10,380 nt of DNA from JANLYQ01 sp031365725 (GTDB lineage Bacteria; Actinomycetota; Actinomycetes; JACCUZ01): contig JANLYQ010000058.1 in the NCBI GenBank assembly GCA_031365725.1, positions 1 through 10,380 of the forward strand. The letters run 5' to 3'. Every line of letters starts with the position of its first letter. Position 1 is the stretch's first letter. Positions 1 to 6,776 of this stretch are shown here, piece after piece. The notes below the pieces were generated by a model. It did no database searches and was not told where the DNA came from. It saw only the letters and a list, made by a program, of their open reading frames with translations. Position numbers and translations under genes: made by a program.

Positions 1-742
1 GAGTTGAAGTACGTCGCACCCAACGCGTTGCGGGCCAACAGGAAGTCGCGCAGCTGCAGCATCCAGGTGTACGACGATCCGGGAGCACCTGCCACACCGT
101 CAGTGGCCTGGACGCCGGTCTCGAGGACCATCATCCGCACGCCGTGCGCCGCGGCATAGTCAGCAGAGCGGGTGAAGACTTCGGTCGGGGTCTTCCACTT
201 GGCCTTCGAGCTGGTGCCCCAGTAGTTGTAGCCGTCGATGCCGAGGAAGTCGACACCGGGCACCCACCAGTCGTCCGGGTTCTTCCCGGAATTGGGCTCG
301 AACGACCACGCCATCAGGCAGACGCCGACGGACATGTTCGGCGCGGTGCGGAAGATCGGCAGCATGTGCGCGATCATCGCCCGGAAGGCCGGGGCCGGAC
401 CGTCAGGCACTCCCCCAGTGCCGCCACCTTCGGGCTCGTGGTGCGGGGTGACCGCGACAGGCACACCGATCGCCTTGATGGTCGCGGCAAAGTCGCGCAG
501 CTCGGCGTCCTGTGCGCCGGAGGCGACGGTGGCCCAGTCACCGAACTTCACGGCGATGGCCGACATCCGGCCCGCTGCCTTGTCGGCGGCGAGGGTGCGG
601 ATCAGCTGAGTCTTGTTGGCGGGCCACGTGAAGTAGGTGCGGCGAGCCGACAGCGGGGCACCGAGGGTGGTCTCCCAGCTGGTCGGGTCAGCGTTGCCAC
701 CCACAGCCGAGCCCCAGTAGATGAGACCGGCAGGCAGGTCGA
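1..742. repeat. Left copy of a ~740-bp diverged direct repeat (hydrolase catalytic domain)
   Basis: Encodes the catalytic domain of the first hydrolase and aligns with 2327-3068 at a constant offset of 2326 bp, without gaps over 250 codons. By my count the proteins are about 80% identical. The copy is cut by the left edge. Confidence 0.85.
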
Positions 743-2060
743 TGCTGTAGTGCCCGGCGGGGGGCACCGGAGTCGTCGTCGGTGGACCGGAGGGCTTGGG
801 AGCTGATGCCGCAGGGACCCGGCGGTAGAAGCCCACCACGTCGGTCACCACGTCGGTGCTGCCCGCACTGTTGTGCAGGCTGATCGAGCCGTCGGCGGCA
901 AGAGGCACGACGACCAGATCGCCGTCGACCGAGCCCGGAGCGGTGGTCAGCTGTGCGAAGGCCGGCCGAGCCGTGCCGGAGGCGTAAGCAGTGATGCCGG
1001 TCCGCGCGCTCGGGTTGATCGCGGTGATGCGCACCGCGACAGCGGCGGCGTCTGACGGCAGGGCATGTCCCGCACCCGACACCGAGAGGCGAGTGACGGA
1101 GTCGGCGCCGAGCGCGCCGGCCCCGCCGTGGGCAGGTCGAGAGTCGCTCAGCCGAAACGGGACCACGGGCTGGAACGGCCGGCCGGCAGCCAGGCTGCGC
1201 GCGCCGTACCACCCGAGGATGTCGACCCGCACCCGCGCACGGTGCCCGGTCACGGCGAGCCGCAGCGCGCCGCCGGACAGACGGACCAACGCGGAGCCGG
1301 ACGAAGCGGCGCCCTTGTCGAAGACCAGGGTGCTCGTGGTGGGACGCGCATCGCCGGCCGACCACAGGGTGACGCCGCCGGAGCCGGTGGCCGAGGAGAC
1401 CGTGACGTTGACCAGCGCGGCGCGCATCCGTCGCGAGCTGACTCCGCCCATGGCGGGGAGGGTTACCCGGGACGCGCCGATCGTGCGGCGACCGAAGTCG
1501 TGCACGGCGGACGGCTTGGCGGGGTGGTAGAGCGCACCGCGGGTGCTCGACCGGACGTAGTAGCCGACGACGTCAACCCGCAGACCGGTGCGGCCCGTCG
1601 CGTTGGCGATGCGGACCACGCCGCGAGAACTTGTCGCGCTGACGACCAGGGCGGACCGGGTCGAGCCGGCCGCGATGTTGAGGGAGCTAATCGAGGGCTT
1701 GGCGCGACCCGCCGGCCACACGGTCACGAAGGTGGCGGCCCGAGGGGTCACCGCAGTGATGTTCAGAGCAACAGCGACCACGCCAGAGCTGGGCACCCCG
1801 ACGCGCCCGGCGACCTGGAGGGAGAGCGGTCGCCCGTGCGCCAACCGGTGCCCGCCACTGGCTGCGCTGTCGTAGATCCGCCGGCTCGGCAGCGCCACGA
1901 AACCGCTGTCGCACGCCACCTGCGATGCGGCAATCGGCCGCAGCCCCGGCGACGGCACGACGCAGCTGGCTGCATGGGCCAGGGGGCCTGAGGCAGCGAT
2001 CGGAACTATGACGGATGCGGACAAGACGGACAGAGCGGTGACGCGGGCAAGCAGACGCAT
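1..2060 (-). CDS. Secreted GH26-like glycoside hydrolase with three N-terminal beta repeats (C-terminus cut by window edge)
   Basis: Probable secreted endo-acting glycoside hydrolase; 686 complete codons are visible, and the paralogue at 2224-3939 suggests about 34 residues are missing. Residues 1-30 form a signal peptide (basic MRLLAR, hydrophobic core, likely cleavage after AHA). Cys33 and Cys50 could form a disulfide. Three degenerate repeats of about 110 residues follow, each ending in a related strand: DVVGYY (163-168), DILGWY (280-285), DVVGFY (407-412); such repeats are common in actinobacterial surface proteins. After a short Pro/Thr linker (420-435) comes the catalytic domain (about 440 onward), with HHEPEG around E542 (likely acid/base), the GH26-like VPGVDFLGIDGYNYWG (600-615) and LETG with E647 (likely nucleophile). 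The ATG at 2060 has no Shine-Dalgarno sequence but lies 7 bp past a -10 box, suggesting leaderless translation. Family and clan are inferred from motifs; the substrate is unknown. It probably acts on the polysaccharide made by the neighbouring transferases. Confidence 0.85.
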   Translation of the reverse strand, partial: MRLLARVTALSVLSASVIVPIAASGPLAHAASCVVPSPGLRPIAASQVACDSGFVALPSRRIYDSAASGGHRLAHGRPLSLQVAGRVGVPSSGVVAVALNITAVTPRAATFVTVWPAGRAKPSISSLNIAAGSTRSALVVSATSSRGVVRIANATGRTGLRVDVVGYYVRSSTRGALYHPAKPSAVHDFGRRTIGASRVTLPAMGGVSSRRMRAALVNVTVSSATGSGGVTLWSAGDARPTTSTLVFDKGAASSGSALVRLSGGALRLAVTGHRARVRVDILGWYGARSLAAGRPFQPVVPFRLSDSRPAHGGAGALGADSVTRLSVSGAGHALPSDAAAVAVRITAINPSARTGITAYASGTARPAFAQLTTAPGSVDGDLVVVPLAADGSISLHNSAGSTDVVTDVVGFYRRVPAASAPKPSGPPTTTPVPPAGHYSIDLPAGLIYWGSAVGGNADPTSWETTLGAPLSARRTYFTWPANKTQLIRTLAADKAAGRMSAIAVKFGDWATVASGAQDAELRDFAATIKAIGVPVAVTPHHEPEGGGTGGVPDGPAPAFRAMIAHMLPIFRTAPNMSVGVCLMAWSFEPNSGKNPDDWWVPGVDFLGIDGYNYWGTSSKAKWKTPTEVFTRSADYAAAHGVRMMVLETGVQATDGVAGAPGSSYTWMLQLRDFLLARNALGATYFN

Positions 2061-2067
2061 GGGAGGC

Positions 2068-2096
2068 AGGCTAGGCCGTAAACCTCGCCCGACCAA
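2068..2096 (-). promoter_or_regulatory. Candidate sigma-70-type promoter for the repeat-bearing hydrolase, leaderless
   Basis: On the minus strand, TTGGTC (2096-2091) and TAGCCT (2073-2068) are separated by exactly 17 bp. A start site about 7 nt downstream falls at about 2061, right at the ATG at 2060. The bases before the ATG (CCTGCCTCCC) contain no Shine-Dalgarno sequence, which fits a leaderless mRNA, a common type in actinobacteria. Confidence 0.55.
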
Positions 2097-2100
2097 AAGG

Positions 2101-2112
2101 ATCTGTACAGAT
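2101..2112. promoter_or_regulatory. Perfect 12-bp palindrome, candidate operator or activator site
   Basis: ATCTGTACAGAT is a perfect inverted repeat in an AT-richer patch. It ends 4 bp upstream of the proposed -35 box, centred about 46 bp from the proposed start site. This position would suit an activator binding next to RNA polymerase. No specific regulator can be named. Confidence 0.4.
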
Positions 2113-2134
2113 TTCGCGCGTCTGGACCCGTCGC

Positions 2135-2174
2135 GGCGACGCCGACAACCCCCGTGGTTGTGGTCGGCGACGCC
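2135..2174 (-). terminator. Candidate terminator hairpin after the CBM-bearing hydrolase
   Basis: Arms 2135-2150 (GGCGACGCCGACAACC) and 2156-2174 are inverted repeats with one mismatch and a 3-nt bulge around a 5-nt loop, starting about 50 nt downstream of the stop at 2224. No T-tract follows on the minus strand, so it would be a U-less terminator or an mRNA 3'-end stabiliser. Confidence 0.5.
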
Positions 2175-2223
2175 TCGGTGCGGCGAGCTCATGAGCCTCG
2201 TCCGGAGCGATCGGTGAGGTCGT

Positions 2224-3939
2224 TCACACCCGCGACTGGCGGGCCACTCCAGGCCCGGAAAGGATCTCCTGGAAGGCACGGAGTCGCTCGCCGCCCAGAG
2301 TCCATGGCGCCACCGAGTTGAGCGAGGAGTTGAAGTAGGTCGACCCCAGGGCGTGCCGCGCGATGAGGAAGTCGCGCAGCTGGAGCATCCAGGTGTACGA
2401 CGATCCGGGCGCGCCCGCGACACCGTCGGTGCCCTGGACCCCGGTCTCCAGCACCATCATCGGGACCCCGTGGGCTGCGGCGAAGTCCGCGGAGCGGGTG
2501 AAGATCTCGGTCGGGGTCTTCCACCGGGCCGTGGGGCTGGTGCCCCAGTAGTTGTAACCGTCGATGCCGAGGAAGTCGACGCCAGGCACCCACCAGTCAC
2601 TGACGTTCTTGCCCGAGGCCGGGTCGAACGACCACGCCATGAGGCAGATGCCGACGGTCATGTTGGGTGCGGTCTTCAGGATCGGCAGCGCGTGCGCCAC
2701 CATCGCGCGGAAGTCCGGCGCGGGTCCGTCCGGCACCCCGCCCGTGCCGCCGCCCTCGGGCTCGTGGTGCGGAGTCACGACCACAGGTACGCCGACAGCA
2801 GCGACCGTGTCGGCGAAGTCCTGCAGCTCCGCGTCCTTGGCGCCGGACGCGACCGTCGCCCAGTCACCGAACTTCACGGCGATGGTCGAGAGTCGACCGG
2901 CTGCCTTGTCGGCATTCAGGGTCGCGATCAGCGAGGACTTGTTGGTCGGCCACTGGAAGTAGGTACGCCGGGCTGACAGGGCCGCTCCGACACTGGCCTC
3001 CATGGCGGCGGGGTCGCTGTTGCCGCCCACCGCCGACCCCCACCAGAACTGGCCGGCCGGCAGGTCCGCGCTGAACCGGGGCACGAAGCCAGAGGGAGGA
3101 GCGGGCGGTGTGGTCGTGGGTGCCGGGGGCGTGGGCGGGGTGGTCGTGGGAGGCGCCGTCGTGGGCGCCGGGGGGGTGGGCGTTGCCGAGGTCGGCGCCG
3201 GCGCGGAGCTCGAGGGAGCAGACGAGGCGGGCGCCGGCGTGCTCGGAGCAATCGACGACGGCAGCGGGACGCTGACGACCGGTGCCAGCAGGGAGACGTC
3301 GTCGACGTCGAGCCCCTCGCCAGGCGAGACATTCCAGCCCAGCACGTTGAGGTCGATCGACGCACCGGCACGGGTGGCGACGTGGGTGACCGTTACCTTG
3401 TGCCAGGCGGTGTCAGCCAGCTGGAACGGTGCCCGGTCGATGGAGGTGACGACCCCGGTGGGGCCGACCTCGCGCAGGCGCAGGGCGCCGCTCTGCCCCG
3501 GCCGCAACGAGCGGACCCAGGCGGTGGCGACGTAGGACCCGTCCTTGATCGTGGAGCTCACCGAGTTGGCGACCTCGTTGAGCACGACGTGGGTCTTGGC
3601 GCTGCTGGTGAGCTCGGCTGCGCCGGCACCGGCATGCCCCGCGGAGACGCGAGCAAGGCGCTGGGTGCGGTCGTTGGTCCGCCAGCCAGCCGTGTTCGCG
3701 ATGAAGGTGCCGTTCACGACGGCGTCGACCGTCGTCGCACTGTTGGGCCGGACCCGGGAGTGCTGGGAGCCGATGGACCCGTGCGCGGCAACCGCGCCCA
3801 CCGAGGCCAGCACCGCGATGCCCGCCACGGCCGCGGTGACGGTGGCCGAGGTTGCGGCGTCCCGTCCGCGGGCCACCGGGGTACGTCGCGTCGTGGCGCC
3901 GCGATGGCGGCCACCTGACTGGAGCGGTGCGTGGTTCAT
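2224..3939 (-). CDS. Secreted GH26-like glycoside hydrolase with carbohydrate-binding module and Pro/Thr/Ser linker
   Basis: A 571-residue probable extracellular glycoside hydrolase. A basic N-terminus (1-30) leads into a hydrophobic segment (31-53), either an uncleaved anchor or a long signal peptide with possible cleavage near AVAA. Residues 72-218 look like a CBM4/9-type beta-sandwich: it opens with NGTF (76-79) and GW (85-86) and ends with DVDDVSLL (211-218). A Pro/Thr/Ser/Ala linker spans about 227-283. The catalytic domain (285-571) has the putative acid/base E393 in HHEPEG, a GH26-like VPGVDFLGIDGYNYWG (451-466) and the putative nucleophile E498 in LETG. The start is supported by GGAAGG at 3952-3947, 7 nt before the ATG. 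The gene stands alone between two hairpins and I found no convincing promoter. The catalytic part is about 80% identical to the next gene. GH26 assignment is motif-based; the target glycan is unknown. Confidence 0.9.
   Translation of the reverse strand: MNHAPLQSGGRHRGATTRRTPVARGRDAATSATVTAAVAGIAVLASVGAVAAHGSIGSQHSRVRPNSATTVDAVVNGTFIANTAGWRTNDRTQRLARVSAGHAGAGAAELTSSAKTHVVLNEVANSVSSTIKDGSYVATAWVRSLRPGQSGALRLREVGPTGVVTSIDRAPFQLADTAWHKVTVTHVATRAGASIDLNVLGWNVSPGEGLDVDDVSLLAPVVSVPLPSSIAPSTPAPASSAPSSSAPAPTSATPTPPAPTTAPPTTTPPTPPAPTTTPPAPPSGFVPRFSADLPAGQFWWGSAVGGNSDPAAMEASVGAALSARRTYFQWPTNKSSLIATLNADKAAGRLSTIAVKFGDWATVASGAKDAELQDFADTVAAVGVPVVVTPHHEPEGGGTGGVPDGPAPDFRAMVAHALPILKTAPNMTVGICLMAWSFDPASGKNVSDWWVPGVDFLGIDGYNYWGTSPTARWKTPTEIFTRSADFAAAHGVPMMVLETGVQGTDGVAGAPGSSYTWMLQLRDFLIARHALGSTYFNSSLNSVAPWTLGGERLRAFQEILSGPGVARQSRV
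2327..3068. repeat. Right copy of the ~740-bp diverged direct repeat
   Basis: Matches 1-742 in the same orientation. Similarity stops abruptly before the linkers, so the duplication unit, or the part kept, is the catalytic domain and probably the C-terminus beyond the left edge. Confidence 0.85.
3091..3261 (-). repeat. Low-complexity Pro/Thr/Ser linker with internal nucleotide repeats
   Basis: Encodes linker residues 227-283 of the CBM-bearing hydrolase. Units such as PPTTTPPTPPAPTT recur, giving repeated GGTCGTGGG-type blocks around 3108-3182. Such linkers separate binding modules from catalytic domains in secreted hydrolases and can change length by slippage. Confidence 0.8.
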
Positions 3940-4126
3940 GATCGGGCCTTCCGGCTGGATGACAGGTGCGGCACCAGCCGGGGAGATCCCGTAGGCCGGT
4001 GCAGAGGTATGCCAGCCGTATCGACGGGGGGCGGAGGGGTCCTTGAGAAACTCAGACGTTCTTTACCTAGAAGCACCAGGCGCTTTGCCGGGGCGCCCGA
4101 TGTGCCGGATGTGCCCGGACATGCCG
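3940..4126. other. Intergenic leader of the CBM-bearing hydrolase; no clear promoter
   Basis: This stretch must hold the promoter of the hydrolase at 2224-3939 if the hairpin at 4127-4156 terminates. It has an AT-richer patch at 4041-4080 and a CATACC-like -10 at 4011-4006, but no matching -35 at normal spacing. A partial copy of the terminator arm (CGGGGCGCCCGA, 4089-4100) recurs here. The only functional site I trust is the ribosome binding site GGAAGG at 3952-3947. Confidence 0.4.
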
Positions 4127-4156
4127 ACGGGGCGCCCGGATCACCGGGCGCCCCGT
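4127..4156 (-). terminator. Strong 13-bp hairpin terminator after the transferase pair
   Basis: ACGGGGCGCCCGG and its exact complement flank a 4-nt ATCA loop, giving 13 perfect, almost all G-C pairs 33 nt after the stop at 4189. There is no T-tract, as is usual for high-GC actinobacterial hairpin terminators. It probably separates the two-gene transferase unit from the hydrolase genes. Confidence 0.65.
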
Positions 4157-4167
4157 GGGCAGGTCAT

Positions 4168-4183
4168 AGGTCGCGCGCGACCT
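4168..4183. repeat. 16-bp perfect palindrome just after the GT26 stop
   Basis: AGGTCGCGCGCGACCT is self-complementary with no spare loop and lies between the stop codon and the 13-bp hairpin. It may add to 3'-end structure or be a protein site. The alternating CG core makes chance occurrence fairly likely at this base composition. Confidence 0.4.
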
Positions 4184-4188
4184 CGTGG

Positions 4189-5115
4189 TCAGCGCAGGTC
4201 GATCACCTGGGCGTCGCCGCTCTCGAGCGCTGCCGGCCCGCCGGACGAGGGCATCGCCGAGGCCGCAGCATTCATCGTCACGGCCAGCGCCAGCATGCTG
4301 AGCGCGCCGGTCGCGTAGCGACGCCACAACCGCCGCGGCGACTGGGCGAGCCGGAAGGTCCACTCCAGGCCCGATCGGCAGGCCCACTCGGGGGCGCGCT
4401 TCTCGATCTCGGTGATGAACCCGAACCAGCCGCCGCAGGTCATCACGGCGCAGGCCGGCAGGGCGTCGCGATGCTCAGCCACCCAGGCCATCTCGACCGG
4501 AGCGCCGAGCCCGACGAAGAGCAGGTCGCAACCGGAGTCGGCCAGGCGAGCCAGGACCGGCTCCCAGTCCTCGTGGTAGCCGTGCTCGGCGAGCACGATC
4601 TCGACGCCGGCCTTCTCGGCGAGCACCTCGCCGGCCCGGCAGGTCAGGCCGTCCGGGCCGCCGACCAGGGCGACCCGAGCCGGGCGACCGAGCTCCTCCG
4701 ACAGGCGGGCGAGCACGTTCCAGCCGATATCCGTGGTGCCGGCCCGTTCGATGCGGGTGGCCCCGGCCATGCGGGCCAGCATCACGACCGACATGCCGTC
4801 GGCGTAGACCAGGTCTGCCTCGGCCATGGCCTGCACGAACGACGCCTCGCGGCGGGAGTTGAGACCCCCGACGTGCAGCGCGTAGGTCACCCAGGCCTGC
4901 GACCGCGAAGGGGCCTCGAGAGCACCGACGACGATGTCCTCGACGACCTCGCTCTGCGCGCGGTCGCAGACGGCGAACGGGCCGATGGCGACACAGTCGG
5001 GAGTGCCGGCGGGTGTCGACGGGACCGGACGAAGGATCTCCGGCAGGTCGCGTACGACGGTCAGAGGGCTGGTGCCGAGGTCGGCGCCGAAGGGCTGGGG
5101 CAAGGAGATGGTCAT
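4189..5115 (-). CDS. WecG/TagA/CpsF-family (GT26) glycosyltransferase
   Basis: A 308-residue glycosyltransferase expected to add a sugar from a nucleotide sugar to a lipid-linked monosaccharide at the inner membrane face. Family signatures are in order: TYALHVGGLN (77-86), the YADGMS motif with probable catalytic D106 (104-109), GGPDG (152-156), GLGAP(V)E (202-208), then KRAPEW (239-244), EWTFRLAQSPRRLWRRY (251-267). The last part matches the basic C-terminal appendage that, in TagA-type enzymes, helps membrane contact and completes the active site. The family usually has PxQE where this protein has PVE (206-208). A hydrophobic stretch (about 270-288) and a polar tail follow the core. It begins 9 bp after the stop of the initiating transferase, with a weak GAGAGA over that stop, so the two are almost certainly cotranscribed and act in sequence. 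Family is confident; donor sugar and product are unknown. Confidence 0.92.
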   Translation of the reverse strand: MTISLPQPFGADLGTSPLTVVRDLPEILRPVPSTPAGTPDCVAIGPFAVCDRAQSEVVEDIVVGALEAPSRSQAWVTYALHVGGLNSRREASFVQAMAEADLVYADGMSVVMLARMAGATRIERAGTTDIGWNVLARLSEELGRPARVALVGGPDGLTCRAGEVLAEKAGVEIVLAEHGYHEDWEPVLARLADSGCDLLFVGLGAPVEMAWVAEHRDALPACAVMTCGGWFGFITEIEKRAPEWACRSGLEWTFRLAQSPRRLWRRYATGALSMLALAVTMNAAASAMPSSGGPAALESGDAQVIDLR

Positions 5116-5124
5116 CGTCGTCTC

Positions 5125-6597
5125 TCAGTACGCGCCGGAGCCGCGGAGCACGACTCGAACGGTCTTCCACAGGATGAGCAGGTCAAGGGCCAGGGACCAG
5201 TTGTCGACGTAGCGCAGGTCGAGCCGGACGCTTTCCTCCCAGGTCAGGTCGGAGCGACCGCTGACCTGCCAGAGGCCGGTCAGGCCGGGCTTGACAAGGA
5301 GACGACGGTGCACGTCGTCGCCGTACTGCTCGACCTCCTCGGGCAGCGGCGGCCGCGGGCCGACCAGCGACATGTCGCCACGGACCACGTTGAGCAGCTG
5401 AGGCAGCTCGTCAAGGGAGAAGCGACGCAGGACCCGACCGACGGGGGTGACCCGCGGGTCCTCGCGCAGCTTGAACAACGGGCCGCCGAGGCGGAGGCCA
5501 GCCGGCTCGAGGTCGGCGCGGAGGCGGTCCGCATCGGCGCACATCGTGCGCAGCTTGATCATCGTGAACGGCTTGCCGTTGGTGCCGATGCGGGTCTGGC
5601 GGTAGAGCGCCGGGCCCCATCCGTCGCGACGGATGACCAGCATCAGCGCGAGCAGCACGGGCGAGAGCATGAGCAGGGCGAGCAGCGCGACCGCCCGGTC
5701 GAACGCGGTCTTGAGGCCGCGGCGAGCGCCGCTGAGCTCGGGCCGGTCCAGGTGCAGCAGCGGCAGGCCGGGCACCGGGCGGATGGTCAGGCGCGGCCCG
5801 GCCACCTCGACCAGACCGGGAGCCACGACGAGCTCGGCCTTGGACGACTCGAGGCTCCACGCGATCTGGCGGAGCACCGGCCCGGAGGTGCCGGCACTGG
5901 CCAGGACCGCGACGGTGTCCGCGTCGGCGGTGGCAACGGCCTTCGTGAGGTCCTCGAGGCCGCCGAGGTCGGGAGCGTCGACGGCGGAGAGACGCAGGTC
6001 GCGGTCGACGTAGACCGCGCCGACGACCTGGAGGCCGTGCATGCGGTCCCGGTCGAGGTCACGGACGAAGTCGCTCATGGCGGCGTGCGGGCCGACCACC
6101 ACGACGCGGTGCATCGCCCTGCCCTGGCGACGCTGCGCGTGCAGCACCTGGCGCACGGCGTAGCGGCCGAGGGCGTCCAGAGCCACGGTGAGCGGCAGTG
6201 CCACGAGCACGAAACCACGCGAGACCGGCTGCTTCGTCACATAGGCCAGGAAGCCAGAGCTGGCGATCAGCACCAGCCCGGCCCGGCCGACCCGGCGGAA
6301 CTCCTCCGAGCCGATGCACAGGAAGCGTGACTCGTAGAGCCGCATGGCCCCCAGCAGTGACACCCAGGCCACCGGCAGCAGCAGCGCGAGCACGAGCGCA
6401 GTGCTCGGGCCGGCAGTGCCCCAGCGGAGCAGGAAGCCCGCAGTGCCACCGGCGAGCGCAGCAACGACGTCGACCACCAGCACGGCCGAGACATAGGTCT
6501 GTACCCACGTGGCGCCCCGCCCGACGGCGTGCTCCACGCGTGCCGGCCGGTGCAGCAGGCTCACACGCCCGCTATCTACCTCATGAAGAATTGACAC
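5125..6597 (-). CDS. Polyprenyl-phosphate glycosyl-1-phosphate transferase (exopolysaccharide-initiating)
   Basis: A 490-residue WbaP/CpsE-type polyisoprenyl-phosphate hexose-1-phosphate transferase. It moves a sugar phosphate from a nucleotide sugar to undecaprenyl (or another polyprenyl) phosphate, starting a surface polysaccharide. Layout: about four N-terminal membrane segments (roughly 33-58, 66-85, 106-120, 127-143), a cytosolic Rossmann-like domain (163-270), a further membrane or re-entrant segment (302-322), then the catalytic domain with KLRTM (348-352), SLDELPQLLN (394-403) holding the conserved Asp-Glu pair D396/E397, GDMSLVGPRP (407-416) and KPGLTGLWQVSGRS (436-449). All catalytic motifs look intact. 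The start is GTG, the first in-frame start codon after a stop at 6676-6678; GGGGGGCGGAG lies just upstream. An alternative GTG is 11 codons in. It leads the two-gene unit with the GT26 enzyme. The sugar cannot be predicted. Confidence 0.95.
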   Translation of the reverse strand: MSILHEVDSGRVSLLHRPARVEHAVGRGATWVQTYVSAVLVVDVVAALAGGTAGFLLRWGTAGPSTALVLALLLPVAWVSLLGAMRLYESRFLCIGSEEFRRVGRAGLVLIASSGFLAYVTKQPVSRGFVLVALPLTVALDALGRYAVRQVLHAQRRQGRAMHRVVVVGPHAAMSDFVRDLDRDRMHGLQVVGAVYVDRDLRLSAVDAPDLGGLEDLTKAVATADADTVAVLASAGTSGPVLRQIAWSLESSKAELVVAPGLVEVAGPRLTIRPVPGLPLLHLDRPELSGARRGLKTAFDRAVALLALLMLSPVLLALMLVIRRDGWGPALYRQTRIGTNGKPFTMIKLRTMCADADRLRADLEPAGLRLGGPLFKLREDPRVTPVGRVLRRFSLDELPQLLNVVRGDMSLVGPRPPLPEEVEQYGDDVHRRLLVKPGLTGLWQVSGRSDLTWEESVRLDLRYVDNWSLALDLLILWKTVRVVLRGSGAY

Positions 6598-6633
6598 AGC
6601 TCCGCCCCCCAGCGATTTCTCTTGTCTGCGCTT

Positions 6634-6665
6634 CTCGCCCCCCGGCGAGTTGCTTGGGTGAACTC
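6634..6665 (-). promoter_or_regulatory. Two overlapping inverted repeats in the transferase leader
   Basis: CTCGCC-(4 nt)-GGCGAG spans 6634-6649 with a perfect 6-bp stem. GAGTT at 6647-6651 pairs with AACTC at 6661-6665. They share 6647-6649, so the two stems cannot both form. They lie about 37 nt upstream of the start codon. No known riboswitch or attenuator is recognised. Confidence 0.3.
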
Positions 6666-6721
6666 TCGCACCACCTCACGCTGCGTACAAGATGGTCAGC
6701 CAAAATGAGCCGTTCAGGCAG

Positions 6722-6736
6722 TCAAACGTTACGCAC
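6722..6736 (-). CDS. Possible four-codon leader mini-ORF (upstream ORF)
   Basis: GTG CGT AAC GTT TGA would encode Met-Arg-Asn-Val. It is preceded at 5 nt by GAGAGGAG (6749-6742), the best Shine-Dalgarno match in this gap and better than that of the downstream transferase gene. It lies about 35 nt into the proposed leader and 124 nt before the GTG at 6597. It could regulate translation or mRNA stability, or be chance; only its spacing and ribosome binding site support it. Confidence 0.3.
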   Translation of the reverse strand: MRNV

Positions 6737-6776
6737 GGTGACTCCTCTCTGACGCGGTGAAATGTCCCGTTCATGA

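Noticed and set aside
1065..1991. 308-codon plus-strand open frame
   Set aside because: Antisense to the three beta repeats of the left hydrolase; Arg/Gly-rich with no domain and no promoter or ribosome binding site.
2008..2217. Small plus-strand ORF across the gap between the hydrolases
   Set aside because: No ribosome binding site, no recognisable product, and it covers the proposed minus-strand promoter and hairpin.
3091..3261. G/C-rich repeats as a CRISPR or regulatory repeat array
   Set aside because: The repeats are short, irregular and in frame, and encode the Pro/Thr/Ser linker of the secreted hydrolase.
3931..6330. 799-codon plus-strand open frame
   Set aside because: It runs antisense through the GT26 and glycosyl-1-phosphate transferase genes, both of which have intact family motifs. 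Its product is low-complexity (Arg, Gly, Ala, Asp, Gln-rich) with no recognisable domain, as expected of a high-GC shadow frame.
6591..6596. TTGACA on the plus strand as a -35 box
   Set aside because: No -10 box at proper spacing and no plus-strand gene downstream; it overlaps the first codons of the minus-strand transferase by chance.
6676..6774. 32-codon minus-strand ORF starting ATG AAC GGG
   Set aside because: Its ATG is only 3 nt past the proposed -10 box, too close for a leaderless start, and it has no ribosome binding site. The product has no features, although it is hydrophobic near its end.
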